Shown in pieces: positions 1 to 8,683 of a stretch of 64,000 bases of DNA; the stretch's first letter is position 1; each line of letters opens with the position of its first letter. The DNA is from Paenibacillus piscarius. Its GTDB lineage: Bacteria; Bacillota; Bacilli; Paenibacillales; Paenibacillaceae. Both the position numbers and the translations under genes were made by a program. The stretch covers positions 124,001 to 188,000 of the forward strand of contig NZ_JAIEUI010000006.1 in the NCBI RefSeq assembly GCF_022234545.1, read 5' to 3'. Under the pieces are notes generated by a model that ran no database searches, was not told the DNA's origin, and was given only the letters and a program-made list of their open reading frames with translations.

Positions 1-744
1 GTAAGCTCTGGCACAGCCAAGCACCTCAGGTATGGTTGTGTTGGCGTGCATGTTGGTCAAGGGGTCCTTATTCTCCAGCAATGGGCGGAACAGCCTGCCA
101 CGGTAATAACGCTCCAGCAGCGTCTTATATTTGGCATCTCCTGTAATCTGAAGCAGATCGGCCCACGCCTCCAGCATGCCGCCTGTTTCCATGTCGAGAA
201 TATCGTCGAATTTATCCCTGGTGAAGCCAGTGCTCCAATTCACGAACCAGTCGGCAAAATGGTCCGCAATCTCAAGCGCCTTGCTGCTGCCGGTGAACTG
301 ATACATGTCCACAAGTCCCATGAATAACTTATGAATATTATATTGCGGCGCCCAGATCGCCTTGCCTTGAGCTACCCAGTGCAGATATTTCTCGGGAATC
401 GGCGCAGCCCATTGTCCGCCGTTGTCCTTCTGGCATTCAGCCAGCTCGTCCAGAATAAGGTCGGCCTTCACCTTAATCTCCATATCCCCGGTCTCATGAT
501 ACCGGATCGCTGCCGCAGACAGCCAGTGCCCCAGGAAATGTCCGCGGATCTGGCAGACCGGTGTCTCCCAGCCCCCATGGGCATCCTCCGGGATGTCTCT
601 CCCGTCATATCTCCCAGCCTCTACTTTATAGTTGAACAAAAGATTATCATTCGTAAGCTTCATCAGATACCGCCGGTTGGCGTCCTCTCTGCGCTTCAAA
701 TCATGGTCTTGAAGAACGACTTGCTTCCCCTTCAGCTCGATCAT
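1..744 (-). CDS. GH127-family glycosidase (DUF1680, beta-L-arabinofuranosidase-like), N-terminal part
   Basis: Reading the minus strand from an ATG at 744 gives 248 codons with no stop before the left edge, so the gene is partial. The start MIELKGKQVV is followed by conserved stretches typical of the GH127/DUF1680 family: GHFLGHWLSA, APQYNIHKLFMG, ETGGM and MHANTTIPEVLG. The family folds as an (alpha/alpha)6 barrel; characterised members remove terminal beta-L-arabinofuranose. No signal peptide is seen, so a cytoplasmic role on imported oligosaccharides is likely. A Shine-Dalgarno AGGAGCC lies 7 nt upstream and a promoter is readable further up. The catalytic Cys/Glu region lies off the window. 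The family call is firm; the substrate is open. Confidence 0.85.
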   Translation of the reverse strand, partial: MIELKGKQVVLQDHDLKRREDANRRYLMKLTNDNLLFNYKVEAGRYDGRDIPEDAHGGWETPVCQIRGHFLGHWLSAAAIRYHETGDMEIKVKADLILDELAECQKDNGGQWAAPIPEKYLHWVAQGKAIWAPQYNIHKLFMGLVDMYQFTGSSKALEIADHFADWFVNWSTGFTRDKFDDILDMETGGMLEAWADLLQITGDAKYKTLLERYYRGRLFRPLLENKDPLTNMHANTTIPEVLGCARAY

Positions 745-788
745 TAGTATAGGCTCCTTCATTATAATGACTTTGAATTCACACTGAA

Positions 789-817
789 ATTATAAAGAAG
801 CCATCCGCTGAATCCAA
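789..817 (-). promoter_or_regulatory. Sigma-A-type promoter of the GH127 gene
   Basis: On the minus strand TTGGAT (812-817) is followed by a 17-nt spacer and a perfect TATAAT (789-794), about 45 nt ahead of the start codon at 744. Spacing and position fit a vegetative promoter; no experimental support. Confidence 0.55.
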
Positions 818-877
818 TGATGGATACGCATATAAAGTTGATTCATACGGCTTAATTGCATAAGCTCCGGGTGGAAA

Positions 878-2473
878 TCACAGCTGCCTCAGATCCTCTT
901 CGGTCAGGAACAGCGCTTTATGCTTTTTGCGGTTGTAGCTGATGCGGACAGAATCACCGACCTTAAGCGGAGTGAGGAAGGAAATGACTTGCTTAATCTC
1001 GACCTCCTTGAGCCGGCCTTCATCCTCGAACTCGACCACGAAGCGGACCATCGGCTGTTCGTTAACATACAGACCAGTCTCCTGCATACTCTTAATGCGG
1101 CCATGAACGATCTGCCCTGACCGGAGATGTTTGCTTCTTTTGTTGATCAGCATGCGTGGAAAAATAGCCATGCTTAGCAGCAAGAGCAAGGTAATCATGA
1201 CCCATACTACCCAGTTGATGACAAGTCCTCCGCCCTGCTTGGCATAATTCAAGAAGCTTACGGGGGAGACCCGGGTATCTTTGTCTGTTATGAGCCAGCC
1301 CTCCACCTGCTGATTGGTGTATACGTTGGCCTTCCCGATCTCCAGATCGGCAGCTCCTACTTCCTGTTTGCCGCTGCTATAATAGAGCGTGCTGCTGCCG
1401 GATTGCTTATAGAACCGGGTGTCCGTAGCCTTGATATGGTCATACGCTAACTGCTTCAGAAGTGATGAGGCATCCTGAAACTGTCCGGTCCGTTCATTGA
1501 AAATATATCCTGTCACCTGCCCTTCCACTTCATCCTCTGCCGTAGATCCGGCGATTAGCACCTCATCGTCATTCAGCAGGAAGACACGGGCTTGATAGAC
1601 CGGCTTCGGCACAGGAACAGCGGCTCCCCATTCCTTCTCGTTTCTGTTGTAGAAGGCAGCTATGCCCGGATAATCATCATGCACCCGGACCAGCTTGGCG
1701 TTATTGAAGCCAAAGACCTTGGCGAACTGTGCGCTGGCCCGGTCCTGCAGAGCGAATGAGGCTTCATCCTTCTGCCCCACCAGCACGGCAGGCTTGCCTG
1801 CCGTGTCCAGAATTCCGCTGACCAAGGCCGAACGGTTATCCTTCAAGCTGACCGAGAATAATGGGACCGACAGTTCATTCTGGAAGCTGCCTATCAACTC
1901 AGACATCCGGACCGGTCTGGCCGGGAGAAGCTTCTGCTTATCCAGGATCACCCGTTCCAGCTTGCCGTCCTTCACCTGGGCAATCACCCATTCGGAGTCC
2001 GTGATATTCCCGGCGGCAATTAATCTGCCCCGCCAGGAGAACGCATTCGAGCTCAAGGAGAACGGAATATGGAGCGTACCTTGCGACAGCTCCTCGATCT
2101 CGCCTGTGGGCCGGAAGAGATTCAGCATCAGTCCTGAGGTTTTGGTATAGATCGGGATGAGAATACCATCCTGCTGATAGGTGACGGGTCCCGGCTCGCT
2201 CTGGAAGCTGGTGGGGATGGTGGTCTGCCGGATCAGAGCCGCGGTAGCGGTGTCCCACACATATACGTCGTATTTCTCATCAAAGGTCTCTTCCTTGGAC
2301 AGACCTAGTATCTGCTTGCCTCCGTCCAGCAGAAAGATTTGTTCCATGGCGGGGAAGTAGTCCTTCACATTCGTTAGATATTTTTTGTAGTCTTTCCAGG
2401 TGTAGAAGCTAAGAATGATAACTGGGATTAGAAAAAATAGATTCAATATCGAGACAGTGCGCTTCCTGTTCAT
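878..2473 (-). CDS. Membrane-anchored protein of unknown function with C-terminal SH3-like segment
   Basis: 531 aa. An N-terminal membrane segment (about residues 8-24, LFFLIPVIILSFY) is followed by a long extracellular region of about 390 residues. This contains repeated beta-rich stretches (YDVYVWDTATAALI, KDNRSALVSGIL) that resemble propeller blades. A second transmembrane helix lies near residues 418-440 (VINWVVWVMITLLLLLSMAI). The last 90 residues read like a small beta-barrel such as DUF3592 (SGQIVHGRIKSMQETGLYV, LKVGDSVRISYNRKKHKALF) and would be cytoplasmic. The start has GAAGGAGGAG about 8 nt upstream. It could be a sensor or envelope protein; I cannot assign a function. Neighbours give no pathway hint. 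Confidence 0.7.
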   Translation of the reverse strand: MNRKRTVSILNLFFLIPVIILSFYTWKDYKKYLTNVKDYFPAMEQIFLLDGGKQILGLSKEETFDEKYDVYVWDTATAALIRQTTIPTSFQSEPGPVTYQQDGILIPIYTKTSGLMLNLFRPTGEIEELSQGTLHIPFSLSSNAFSWRGRLIAAGNITDSEWVIAQVKDGKLERVILDKQKLLPARPVRMSELIGSFQNELSVPLFSVSLKDNRSALVSGILDTAGKPAVLVGQKDEASFALQDRASAQFAKVFGFNNAKLVRVHDDYPGIAAFYNRNEKEWGAAVPVPKPVYQARVFLLNDDEVLIAGSTAEDEVEGQVTGYIFNERTGQFQDASSLLKQLAYDHIKATDTRFYKQSGSSTLYYSSGKQEVGAADLEIGKANVYTNQQVEGWLITDKDTRVSPVSFLNYAKQGGGLVINWVVWVMITLLLLLSMAIFPRMLINKRSKHLRSGQIVHGRIKSMQETGLYVNEQPMVRFVVEFEDEGRLKEVEIKQVISFLTPLKVGDSVRISYNRKKHKALFLTEEDLRQL

Positions 2474-2571
2474 CCTGTGTCTCCTCCTTCAGTGTCTGGT
2501 TGTATTCCCTCCAGGAATTGGGATTCTATGTATTAAACATATTACTATTTTTATCACTATCAACACAAATG

Positions 2572-2607
2572 AGAGCAGACCTCATATAGGGTATGAGAGT
2601 CTGCTCT
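2572..2607. other. Long inverted repeat upstream of the 878-2473 gene
   Basis: Arms AGAGCAGAC-CTCATA (2572-2586) and TATGAGAGTCTGCTCT (2592-2607) pair over 15 bp with one bulged base around a 5-nt loop. Neither strand has a T-run directly after it, so it is not a clean intrinsic terminator. It may be an operator or an mRNA hairpin between the SDR gene (2916-3680) and the next gene. Confidence 0.5.
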
Positions 2608-2625
2608 TGATCATGTTGTCTGCTT

Positions 2626-2770
2626 AAAATATAGTATTAGACTGAATGTGCAGAGTACACGCGGCATTACGCATTACATAACCGCTAGACCCCGAAAAAT
2701 AAGTATTGGACTGATCCCCAAAATCAAACCAGCGGCAGCCATAGACGGAAAAATAAAGTCCTAGACTGCC
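2626..2770 (+). repeat. Three copies of a short repeat, consensus GAAAATAAAGTATTAGACTG
   Basis: Related 20-mers occur at 2626-2645 (AAAATATAGTATTAGACTGA), 2694-2714 (GAAAAATAAGTATTGGACTG core) and 2748-2768 (GAAAAATAAAGTCCTAGACTG), about 55-70 bp apart in non-coding DNA. A fourth copy lies in the opposite orientation beyond the SDR gene. They could be ends of a degenerate small element or protein-binding sites. The remaining DNA between 2474 and 2915 contains only the inverted repeat at 2572-2607 and no convincing gene. Confidence 0.5.
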
Positions 2771-2915
2771 ACTGGTTTAGTGAGCTATCGTACTCCGTTA
2801 ACTCAATCAAGGATACAAACATACTTGCATGAAACACTCTTTTTCATCCCAAAAATGGGGTGGGACTGCAATAGTGAAATGAACGTAAAGTGTGGGATTC
2901 ATCTAATAAATTTAC

Positions 2916-3680
2916 TTACAGATGAGATCCCCCGCTTGCATCGAGCAATTGACCGGTTACCCAACGGCTGTCCGACGAAGCGAGAAAGGCAACAATATCC
3001 GCTACATCCTCGGGTTCTCCCCATCTGTTAAAGGTTGAAAGACCGGCCGCATATTTTTGCCCATTGGGATCTTGCAACGTCCCGGCATTCATCTCTGTGT
3101 TAATAATTCCGGGCTGGATGGCGTTTACCGTAATATTGCGGCTACCCAGCTGTTTAGCCAGAAGATGCGTAAATGTGTCGATGGCCCCTTTCGACATGCT
3201 GTAGGCGAACACACTTGGAGACGCTACGCGCGTCACAAAGGATGAAATATTTATAATGCGCCCTCCGTCTTTTAGACGCGGTAAAGCTTGCTGGGTAACA
3301 AAAACCTGTGCTTTGACGTTAACCTTCATCACCTCTTCAAAAGATTCTTCAGTTGTCTCATCTAGGCTAACTATTTGACCGATTCCAGCATTGTTGACAA
3401 GAATATCGAATCCGCTACCGCCAATACGTTCCCGAATGTCATCATCCAGTACCGCAAATAAATCATGAATGCCATCGAGAGTGCTCAGGTCAGCGCCAAT
3501 CGCGCACGCGTTACCTCCGCTTTGCTCGATCTGGTGAACGACTGCCTCCGCTTCATTTCGTCTTTTTCCATAGTGCACGACGACAAATGCGCCCTCTTGT
3601 GCCAGACGCAATGCGATGCTGCGGCCAATTCCTCGGCTCGCTCCGGTTATTAAAGCGATTTTCCCCTCCAACTTACTCAT
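2916..3680 (-). CDS. SDR-family oxidoreductase (FabG-like)
   Basis: 254 aa from the ATG at 3680, which has AAGGAGATGAAAAC just upstream; a longer frame reaching 3761 has no comparable site. It is a classical short-chain dehydrogenase: nucleotide motif TGASRGIGR (about residues 13-21), NNAG, active-site Ser in NISS, and Tyr/Lys in FAYSMSKGA, with a typical C-terminal VTGQLLDASGG. It should use NAD(P)H to reduce or oxidise a carbonyl/alcohol; the substrate is unknown. It stands alone, and its base composition looks more AT-rich than the chitin operon beside it. Short repeats in opposite orientation lie on both sides, which hints at insertion as a unit. Confidence 0.85.
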   Translation of the reverse strand: MSKLEGKIALITGASRGIGRSIALRLAQEGAFVVVHYGKRRNEAEAVVHQIEQSGGNACAIGADLSTLDGIHDLFAVLDDDIRERIGGSGFDILVNNAGIGQIVSLDETTEESFEEVMKVNVKAQVFVTQQALPRLKDGGRIINISSFVTRVASPSVFAYSMSKGAIDTFTHLLAKQLGSRNITVNAIQPGIINTEMNAGTLQDPNGQKYAAGLSTFNRWGEPEDVADIVAFLASSDSRWVTGQLLDASGGSHL

Positions 3681-3827
3681 GTTTTCATCTCCTTGTCCGA
3701 ATTCAAATATAATTTTATCACAGGACAATATTTGAAATGTTGCTCTCTTATTCGGTTGCAAGGGGATGGCTACTGGTGGGTTTTTCCGTGGTTAATCTTA
3801 AACTATCCTGGTTTAATGGCCCTTCGT

Positions 3828-3847
3828 CAGTCTAATACTTTATTTTC
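3828..3847 (-). repeat. Fourth copy of the GAAAATAAAGTATTAGACTG repeat, inverted
   Basis: The minus strand reads GAAAATAAAGTATTAGACTG exactly, matching the copies at 2626-2770 but in opposite orientation, on the far side of the SDR gene and 15 bp from the end of the GH20-GH3 gene. The rest of the 3681-3862 gap holds the SDR ribosome binding site and nothing else I can name. Confidence 0.5.
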
Positions 3848-3862
3848 TTCTGACACATGTTA

Positions 3863-6800
3863 TTAAGCTTGCTTAACCAGTACCTCAGCCAGTGCCTGAA
3901 GCGAATAATCAGAGGTGGAGCACAGCAGAATACTTCCGGCGTTCTGCGGCAGGTAGGCATCGTCATACGGGTTGCGTAGCACCAGGTTCAGCAGCGGGCC
4001 AGCCGCAGCAAGCTGCGCGGCAAGTTCAAGCTGTCCCTGGAACAGATGGGCATTGAGCGTTCCCTGAATCACGGTATGTCCGTCAGCCTTGGCACATAAG
4101 TCAGCGATCTCCGCAGCTTCAGGCTTCATGCTGCAATACTCCACCTGCACGGACAGGCCTTGGTCTTCCAGTAAGGCAGCCAAGCCGATGGTCTGGCCGC
4201 CCGAATTGTCGGCGATGGTGAGCTGCTCCTGACGCGGCAAGATCAGCAGATATGAGCGTTCTGCAGATAGCGGCATTATTTGCTGCGGGTCGCGGCTGAT
4301 CTTGACCGTGCGGCGCGCATATTGCAGGGCCGCCTCATTCCAGCCCTCGCGCGGAATAGGCCGGGCTGCCGCCTGGTATTGCCGGAATTTCGCGTAGAGG
4401 CGGTGAATGCGGCTGACTGATTCGTCAATTCTGGATTCGGCGATAACGCCGTCCAGAATAGCTTGTCGGATGCCGGCGATGACCCGCTCCTGGAATTCCG
4501 GCGTATGGCACATCAGAATCATGTCATTGCCGGCCAGTACAGCCAGTACCCCCACATCTTCCGGGTTGAAATTCTTCTTGATCGCGCCCATCTCAATGTC
4601 ATCGGTGCAGATGACGCCTTCGAAGCCGAGACGCTTCCGCAGCAGCTCTCCGCCGAAGAATGGACTGAGCGATGCCGGCAGCCCCTGCGACTCAGGTATG
4701 GCCGGAAAGACGAGATGGCCCATCATGATTGAATCCGCCCCGGCTTCAATGGCGGAGATGAATGGCAGCAGCGGTCCGTTCATTAATTCCTCTATTGTGA
4801 GCTCACACTCTGGCAGGACCACATGGGAATCCCCGCTGACTTGTCCATGGCCGGGGAAATGCTTGGCCGTCACGGCCACCCCCGCCTCATGCATCCCCTG
4901 AATATAGGCCTTGCCGAAGGCTGCAACGACTTCAGGATCTTCGCCAAAAGAGCGCACCCCTACGACCGGATTGTCAATATTCGTATTTACATCCAGCACC
5001 GGTGCCCAGTTCATTGGAATGCCGAGCGCGTGGAGCTGGCTGCCAATGATTTTACCCTGGAGATAAGCGGTCTCCGCATCCGGGCTTAATCCGGCGGCCC
5101 GGTTGCCGGGGATGTAGGGATAGAAGGTCTTGAACTTGGAGAGCGTGCCTCCCTCCTCGTCGATGGATACATAGTAAGGCTGCGGAATACCGGAGTCCCC
5201 GGCAATCGACTGAACCTCGGCCATCAGCTGCAGCGTTTGCTGCTCATCCTTAACATTATGGGGGAACAAGCCGATCCCCCCGAGCCGGTTCCCGGACATC
5301 CGTTCACGGAACTCTGGCTCCGCTGTTGTAGAAGGTGTGCCAACTACGCACATTAGCGCGATTTTGTCCTCCAGACTCATGTCGGCCGGAGCTTGCAGGG
5401 CATCTGCAAGCCCGATCTCCCGGTAGAGCGTCCGCTCCAGATAATCATGCAGATAGAAGCGCGATGTCACAAAATGCTCGGCCATCTCCCGGGGCTGGTA
5501 TTGCAGAAGTGCCTCCAGCATCCGGGGCCGGACGGCTTCGCGTCCGTTACGGTTACGTGTGTAATTGTTCAGCAGGGAGCGCCATTCTGCGCTGTCGCCC
5601 GGGTACAGCTCCCAGCGGTAAGCATACTTGTGAATCGCCCTGGAACGGTCGGTCGCCACCTCGAAATCATGCATAATGGCGATTAGCTCGGCGTAATCCT
5701 TATTCTTCAGTACGTTGTCCCGCAGCTTCCAGATGATATCGTAATAATCCTCTAACTGGTAGTTGCCAAGCAGCGAATGGCCTGTCTCAGGTGAGATACC
5801 ATGGAATAACTCCAGGAAGCGGTCGATGAACGTATCTGCATCTGCCCGCCGGTTCCAGGCGAGATCAGCATGAAGCAGCATCGGATACCAGGTCGTCTCG
5901 AACACGCCATAAGGAACGCCAAGGCTAAACGGCCCGGTCCAGTTTGTAGCCACCATACAGCGGATATCCAGCTTCCCGGCAGTCTCTGCCCACTGCAGCA
6001 GATTGTCTGTCCGGTTATCAATCACCGGGTAGTTCTGATGCTCCGCCCAGTCGAAGCTGCGGACCGCAGGTGCACCCATCACCTCAATATCTAGTGCTCT
6101 GAACTTATTGGTCAGGGAAGTGACTTCCTCCTCTATATTCCGCCCATTATAGATCCAGATCATCGCCGCACTGCGCGGATCAAGCTTCGCCAGCTCTTCG
6201 GGCGGGCATTTGTCCAGCATGTCATGCCAGAAGATCGGCTGCCGTCCCCGGCTGGCCGTGAATTCAATGAGACGGTTCAGGAAGGAGATGAAGGCCCGTT
6301 CCCGCACACCTCCGAATTCCTTCCGGCATGCTTCACATTCGCACAGGCTATACACCTCGTCACAGCCGAGATGGATATAACGTGATTCGGGATGGGCGTC
6401 CATCATCTCCGCAAGCAGGCCGGTGATTAGTTCATACGTCTGCGGATGGGACGGGCAAATCTCGCCTGTAGACTCTTCGGTCTCCCGCAGATGCTTCCAG
6501 GCATCATGGCGCAGCACATACTCCAGGTGGCCGAAGCTCTGCTGCAATGGAGTAATCTCGATATAATGCTCATGCGCCGCAGCCTGAAGCGCCTCCAGCT
6601 GTTCCCGGCTAAGCGCGTGCTGCGGATGGGCGAATTCCCGGTGCTTGCTGAACGGGAACTTGTCCTCGTATTCAATGAGCACCGCGTTCGTCTTATAGCG
6701 GGAGAATTCGGCCAGATATCCGATCAGCCGCTCCGGCTTCGAGAAGGTCTGGCGCAGATCGAAATTCATCACCCGCAGTTCCGTATCAGGCCAGTCGATA

Positions 6801-7240
6801 ATGGATACCGCCGGAATATCGCCCTCGCCGTGCAGGCTCCGCAATTGCAGCAGCGTCTGCAAGCCGTAATAAAGTCCGGGGGCGTCCAGGGCGCGGATTA
6901 CTGCGCCACTTGCGCTAACCTCCAACAGGTAACCTTCTGCCCGGCCCTTCAGCGCGGACAGGTCTGCCTCAGCGGGATTAGGAGCTGAAGGGCTCTCACT
7001 CCCCTCACTCCCCTCAATTCCCTTGATTCCCCGCATCTCCTCAATCAGCAGCGAGTATCCCTCACCTGCTCCCGAGATGGCGGTGGTAATCTCCCGGCCG
7101 GGAAAAGCCCGCCGGCAATGAACCTCCAGCCGGGGGTCATCCACTTCCATAGCCAGTTGCAGACGGACTTCCCCGCTTGCCCGCCATTGCTCCTTCTCTG
7201 TACTCCTCACCTGCTTCGGCTCGGGTATCAAGCTAAGCAT
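3863..7240 (-). CDS. Two-domain beta-N-acetylhexosaminidase: GH20 fused to GH3 (NagZ-like)
   Basis: 1125 aa from the ATG at 7240 (AGGAGG 8 nt upstream; a GTG at 7243 is the alternative). Residues 1-480 are GH20: MNFDLRQTF, GHLEYVLR and the catalytic Asp-Glu pair D294-E295 in HLGCDEVY. Residues 620-890 are GH3 of the NagZ branch: SIDEEGG, NWAPVLDVNTN, KHFPGHG (793-799), the His/Asp dyad region GDSH (803-806) and nucleophile Asp880 in CTDDIEMG; the remainder is a GH3 C-terminal extension. No signal peptide is present, so it acts in the cytoplasm, removing non-reducing GlcNAc from imported chito-oligosaccharides or muropeptides. The last gene of the amino-sugar operon. Both active sites look intact, so it is probably bifunctional, which is an unusual fusion. 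Confidence 0.88.
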   Translation of the reverse strand: MLSLIPEPKQVRSTEKEQWRASGEVRLQLAMEVDDPRLEVHCRRAFPGREITTAISGAGEGYSLLIEEMRGIKGIEGSEGSESPSAPNPAEADLSALKGRAEGYLLEVSASGAVIRALDAPGLYYGLQTLLQLRSLHGEGDIPAVSIIDWPDTELRVMNFDLRQTFSKPERLIGYLAEFSRYKTNAVLIEYEDKFPFSKHREFAHPQHALSREQLEALQAAAHEHYIEITPLQQSFGHLEYVLRHDAWKHLRETEESTGEICPSHPQTYELITGLLAEMMDAHPESRYIHLGCDEVYSLCECEACRKEFGGVRERAFISFLNRLIEFTASRGRQPIFWHDMLDKCPPEELAKLDPRSAAMIWIYNGRNIEEEVTSLTNKFRALDIEVMGAPAVRSFDWAEHQNYPVIDNRTDNLLQWAETAGKLDIRCMVATNWTGPFSLGVPYGVFETTWYPMLLHADLAWNRRADADTFIDRFLELFHGISPETGHSLLGNYQLEDYYDIIWKLRDNVLKNKDYAELIAIMHDFEVATDRSRAIHKYAYRWELYPGDSAEWRSLLNNYTRNRNGREAVRPRMLEALLQYQPREMAEHFVTSRFYLHDYLERTLYREIGLADALQAPADMSLEDKIALMCVVGTPSTTAEPEFRERMSGNRLGGIGLFPHNVKDEQQTLQLMAEVQSIAGDSGIPQPYYVSIDEEGGTLSKFKTFYPYIPGNRAAGLSPDAETAYLQGKIIGSQLHALGIPMNWAPVLDVNTNIDNPVVGVRSFGEDPEVVAAFGKAYIQGMHEAGVAVTAKHFPGHGQVSGDSHVVLPECELTIEELMNGPLLPFISAIEAGADSIMMGHLVFPAIPESQGLPASLSPFFGGELLRKRLGFEGVICTDDIEMGAIKKNFNPEDVGVLAVLAGNDMILMCHTPEFQERVIAGIRQAILDGVIAESRIDESVSRIHRLYAKFRQYQAAARPIPREGWNEAALQYARRTVKISRDPQQIMPLSAERSYLLILPRQEQLTIADNSGGQTIGLAALLEDQGLSVQVEYCSMKPEAAEIADLCAKADGHTVIQGTLNAHLFQGQLELAAQLAAAGPLLNLVLRNPYDDAYLPQNAGSILLCSTSDYSLQALAEVLVKQA

Positions 7241-7321
7241 CACTCTCTCCTCCTAGTACCTTGTGTGGTTAAATTTACGGATGGGATCAGTATGACGAAG
7301 CTACCGCGCCACCCCCGTTCC

Positions 7322-7513
7322 GTATGTGATCGGTTTTTCGACTATATTTGGTCTACGCGCTGTTGCCGGTCCAAATGTAGTCGTTTTTTCGACTACATTG
7401 GGCCTGTGCGCCATCCCCGCTCCGAATGTAATCGGTTTTTCGATTACATTGGGCACACGCGCAGTCCCCGACCTCAATGTAATCGGTTTTTCGATTACAT
7501 TTGGCCTACGCGC
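7322..7513. repeat. Four tandem 51-bp repeats, each carrying a perfect or near-perfect hairpin
   Basis: Copies start near 7323, 7374, 7425 and 7476 (period 51 bp). Each has the core AATGTAATCG-GTTTTT-CGATTACATT followed by GGGC/TGGCC and a variable spacer containing ACGCGC. Copies 3 and 4 pair perfectly with A-T where copy 2 has the matching G-C change on both arms (GTAGTCG...CGACTAC), which suggests that the hairpin itself is maintained. The array fills the gap between nagA and the GH20-GH3 gene and would be transcribed with them. An open frame runs across it only because 51 is a multiple of three. Confidence 0.8.
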
Positions 7514-7516
7514 CGT

Positions 7517-8683
7517 CTAATCCTTACTGGCCGCCGCAAGCCGACCGTGCTTCCATACCGCTTGGATCTCCAGGCCTCCGCCGCCGACCTTGCGGTAGCC
7601 GATCAGATCCGCAGGTCTACCAGCGGTAAGTCCGGCAGCCTGCGGCAGCCCGAGCAGCCGGGCCGGGCGAAGTGAGGCACAGTCGATGGCATCTTCCAGC
7701 GGTACCAGCCCGGCCCCGGCCAGATAGGACACCTGGTCGGCGAGCATCATGGCCGATCCGGCCAGCAGCTGCGGATGGCCGGCCAGATGCAGCCGTCCCT
7801 CCGGCGTCAGCACCACGTCGCCGCCAATGTGCAGCCGGTAAGCGCCCGGCGCCATACCACTCAGCGAGACGGCATCGCTGACCAGAATCGCCCGGCTCTG
7901 CTTCACCCGCAGGATCACCTTCAGCAGCGCATCCGGCAGATGGCAGCCGTCCGCAATCATGCAGCCGAACAGCTCATCGGCCGCCAGCTGCTCCCACAGG
8001 TAGTGGGGATGGCGCGGAAGCGTGAGATGCATACCGTTGCCCAGATGCGTGGACATTACCGCGCCTGCGGCCACCGCTTCCCGGATCTGCTCCGGCGACG
8101 CGGCCGTGTGTCCGATGGAGACCCGCACGCCGGTGGCGCTGCACCGGGAGATGAAGGCTGCGGCACCCGGCCATTCTGGCGACACAGTAATGATCCGGAT
8201 CAGCCCCTCCGCTGCTTCCTGCCAGCGGCAGAAGGCCTCCCAGTCAGGCGGGCAGATATGCTCTAAGGGATGCGCCCCGCGCGGACCGTCCTCCGGGGAC
8301 AGGAACGGCCCCTCCAGATGGATGCCGGCAATCAGCCCGGCAATATCCGGCCGGGTCCGCACCGCTTCCGCAATGGCGGATGCAGCCTCAGCAAGCTGGT
8401 CCGGCCCGTTCGTGATCAGAGTCGGGCAATAAGAGGTGACTCCCCGGGTTAGCAGACGGCGCGAGAGTCCAGCCACGGTCTCCGGCTTAAGCGGCAGCGT
8501 GTTCAGGTCCAGGCCCCAGCCGCCGTTCACCTGCAAATCGACCAGCCCCGGCGCAAGCCAGGGCCAATCTGCCATATGCGGATTGGCGGACAGCGTATGA
8601 ACGGCTTCAATAACGCCGCCGTTAACGTGGACCTCCAGCGGCAGGCCGGTTCTGTAGTGTCTTCCTGAGATCACACCGTTCAT
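7517..8683 (-). CDS. nagA: N-acetylglucosamine-6-phosphate deacetylase
   Basis: 388 aa from the ATG at 8683, which overlaps the nagB stop as ATGA and so is probably translationally coupled; a frame opening at 8752 runs inside nagB. Conserved amidohydrolase features are in order: PGLVDLQVNGG (the usual PGFID-Q-NG), GIHLEGPFL with the metal-binding Glu, SIGHTAA, STHLGNGM and VSDAVSLSGM with the catalytic Asp. It removes the acetyl group from GlcNAc-6-P to give GlcN-6-P for NagB. Cytoplasmic. It sits between nagB and the GH20-GH3 gene in the amino-sugar operon. Confidence 0.95.
   Translation of the reverse strand: MNGVISGRHYRTGLPLEVHVNGGVIEAVHTLSANPHMADWPWLAPGLVDLQVNGGWGLDLNTLPLKPETVAGLSRRLLTRGVTSYCPTLITNGPDQLAEAASAIAEAVRTRPDIAGLIAGIHLEGPFLSPEDGPRGAHPLEHICPPDWEAFCRWQEAAEGLIRIITVSPEWPGAAAFISRCSATGVRVSIGHTAASPEQIREAVAAGAVMSTHLGNGMHLTLPRHPHYLWEQLAADELFGCMIADGCHLPDALLKVILRVKQSRAILVSDAVSLSGMAPGAYRLHIGGDVVLTPEGRLHLAGHPQLLAGSAMMLADQVSYLAGAGLVPLEDAIDCASLRPARLLGLPQAAGLTAGRPADLIGYRKVGGGGLEIQAVWKHGRLAAASKD

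Noticed and set aside
46..747. Two plus-strand open frames over the left edge
   Set aside because: They are antisense to the GH127-type gene, whose minus-strand translation has family motifs, a ribosome binding site and a promoter.
2572..2607. Intrinsic terminator
   Set aside because: The stem is strong but no T-run follows on either strand, so it is reported only as an inverted repeat.
7322..7513. Possible CRISPR array
   Set aside because: Units are a long hairpin with only about 25 bp of related, not unique, spacer; there are four copies and no cas gene.
7118..7675. Plus-strand open frame with repeated FFDYI peptides
   Set aside because: It is produced by the 51-bp hairpin repeats (17 codons per unit). 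It overlaps two real genes on the other strand and has no recognisable start signal.
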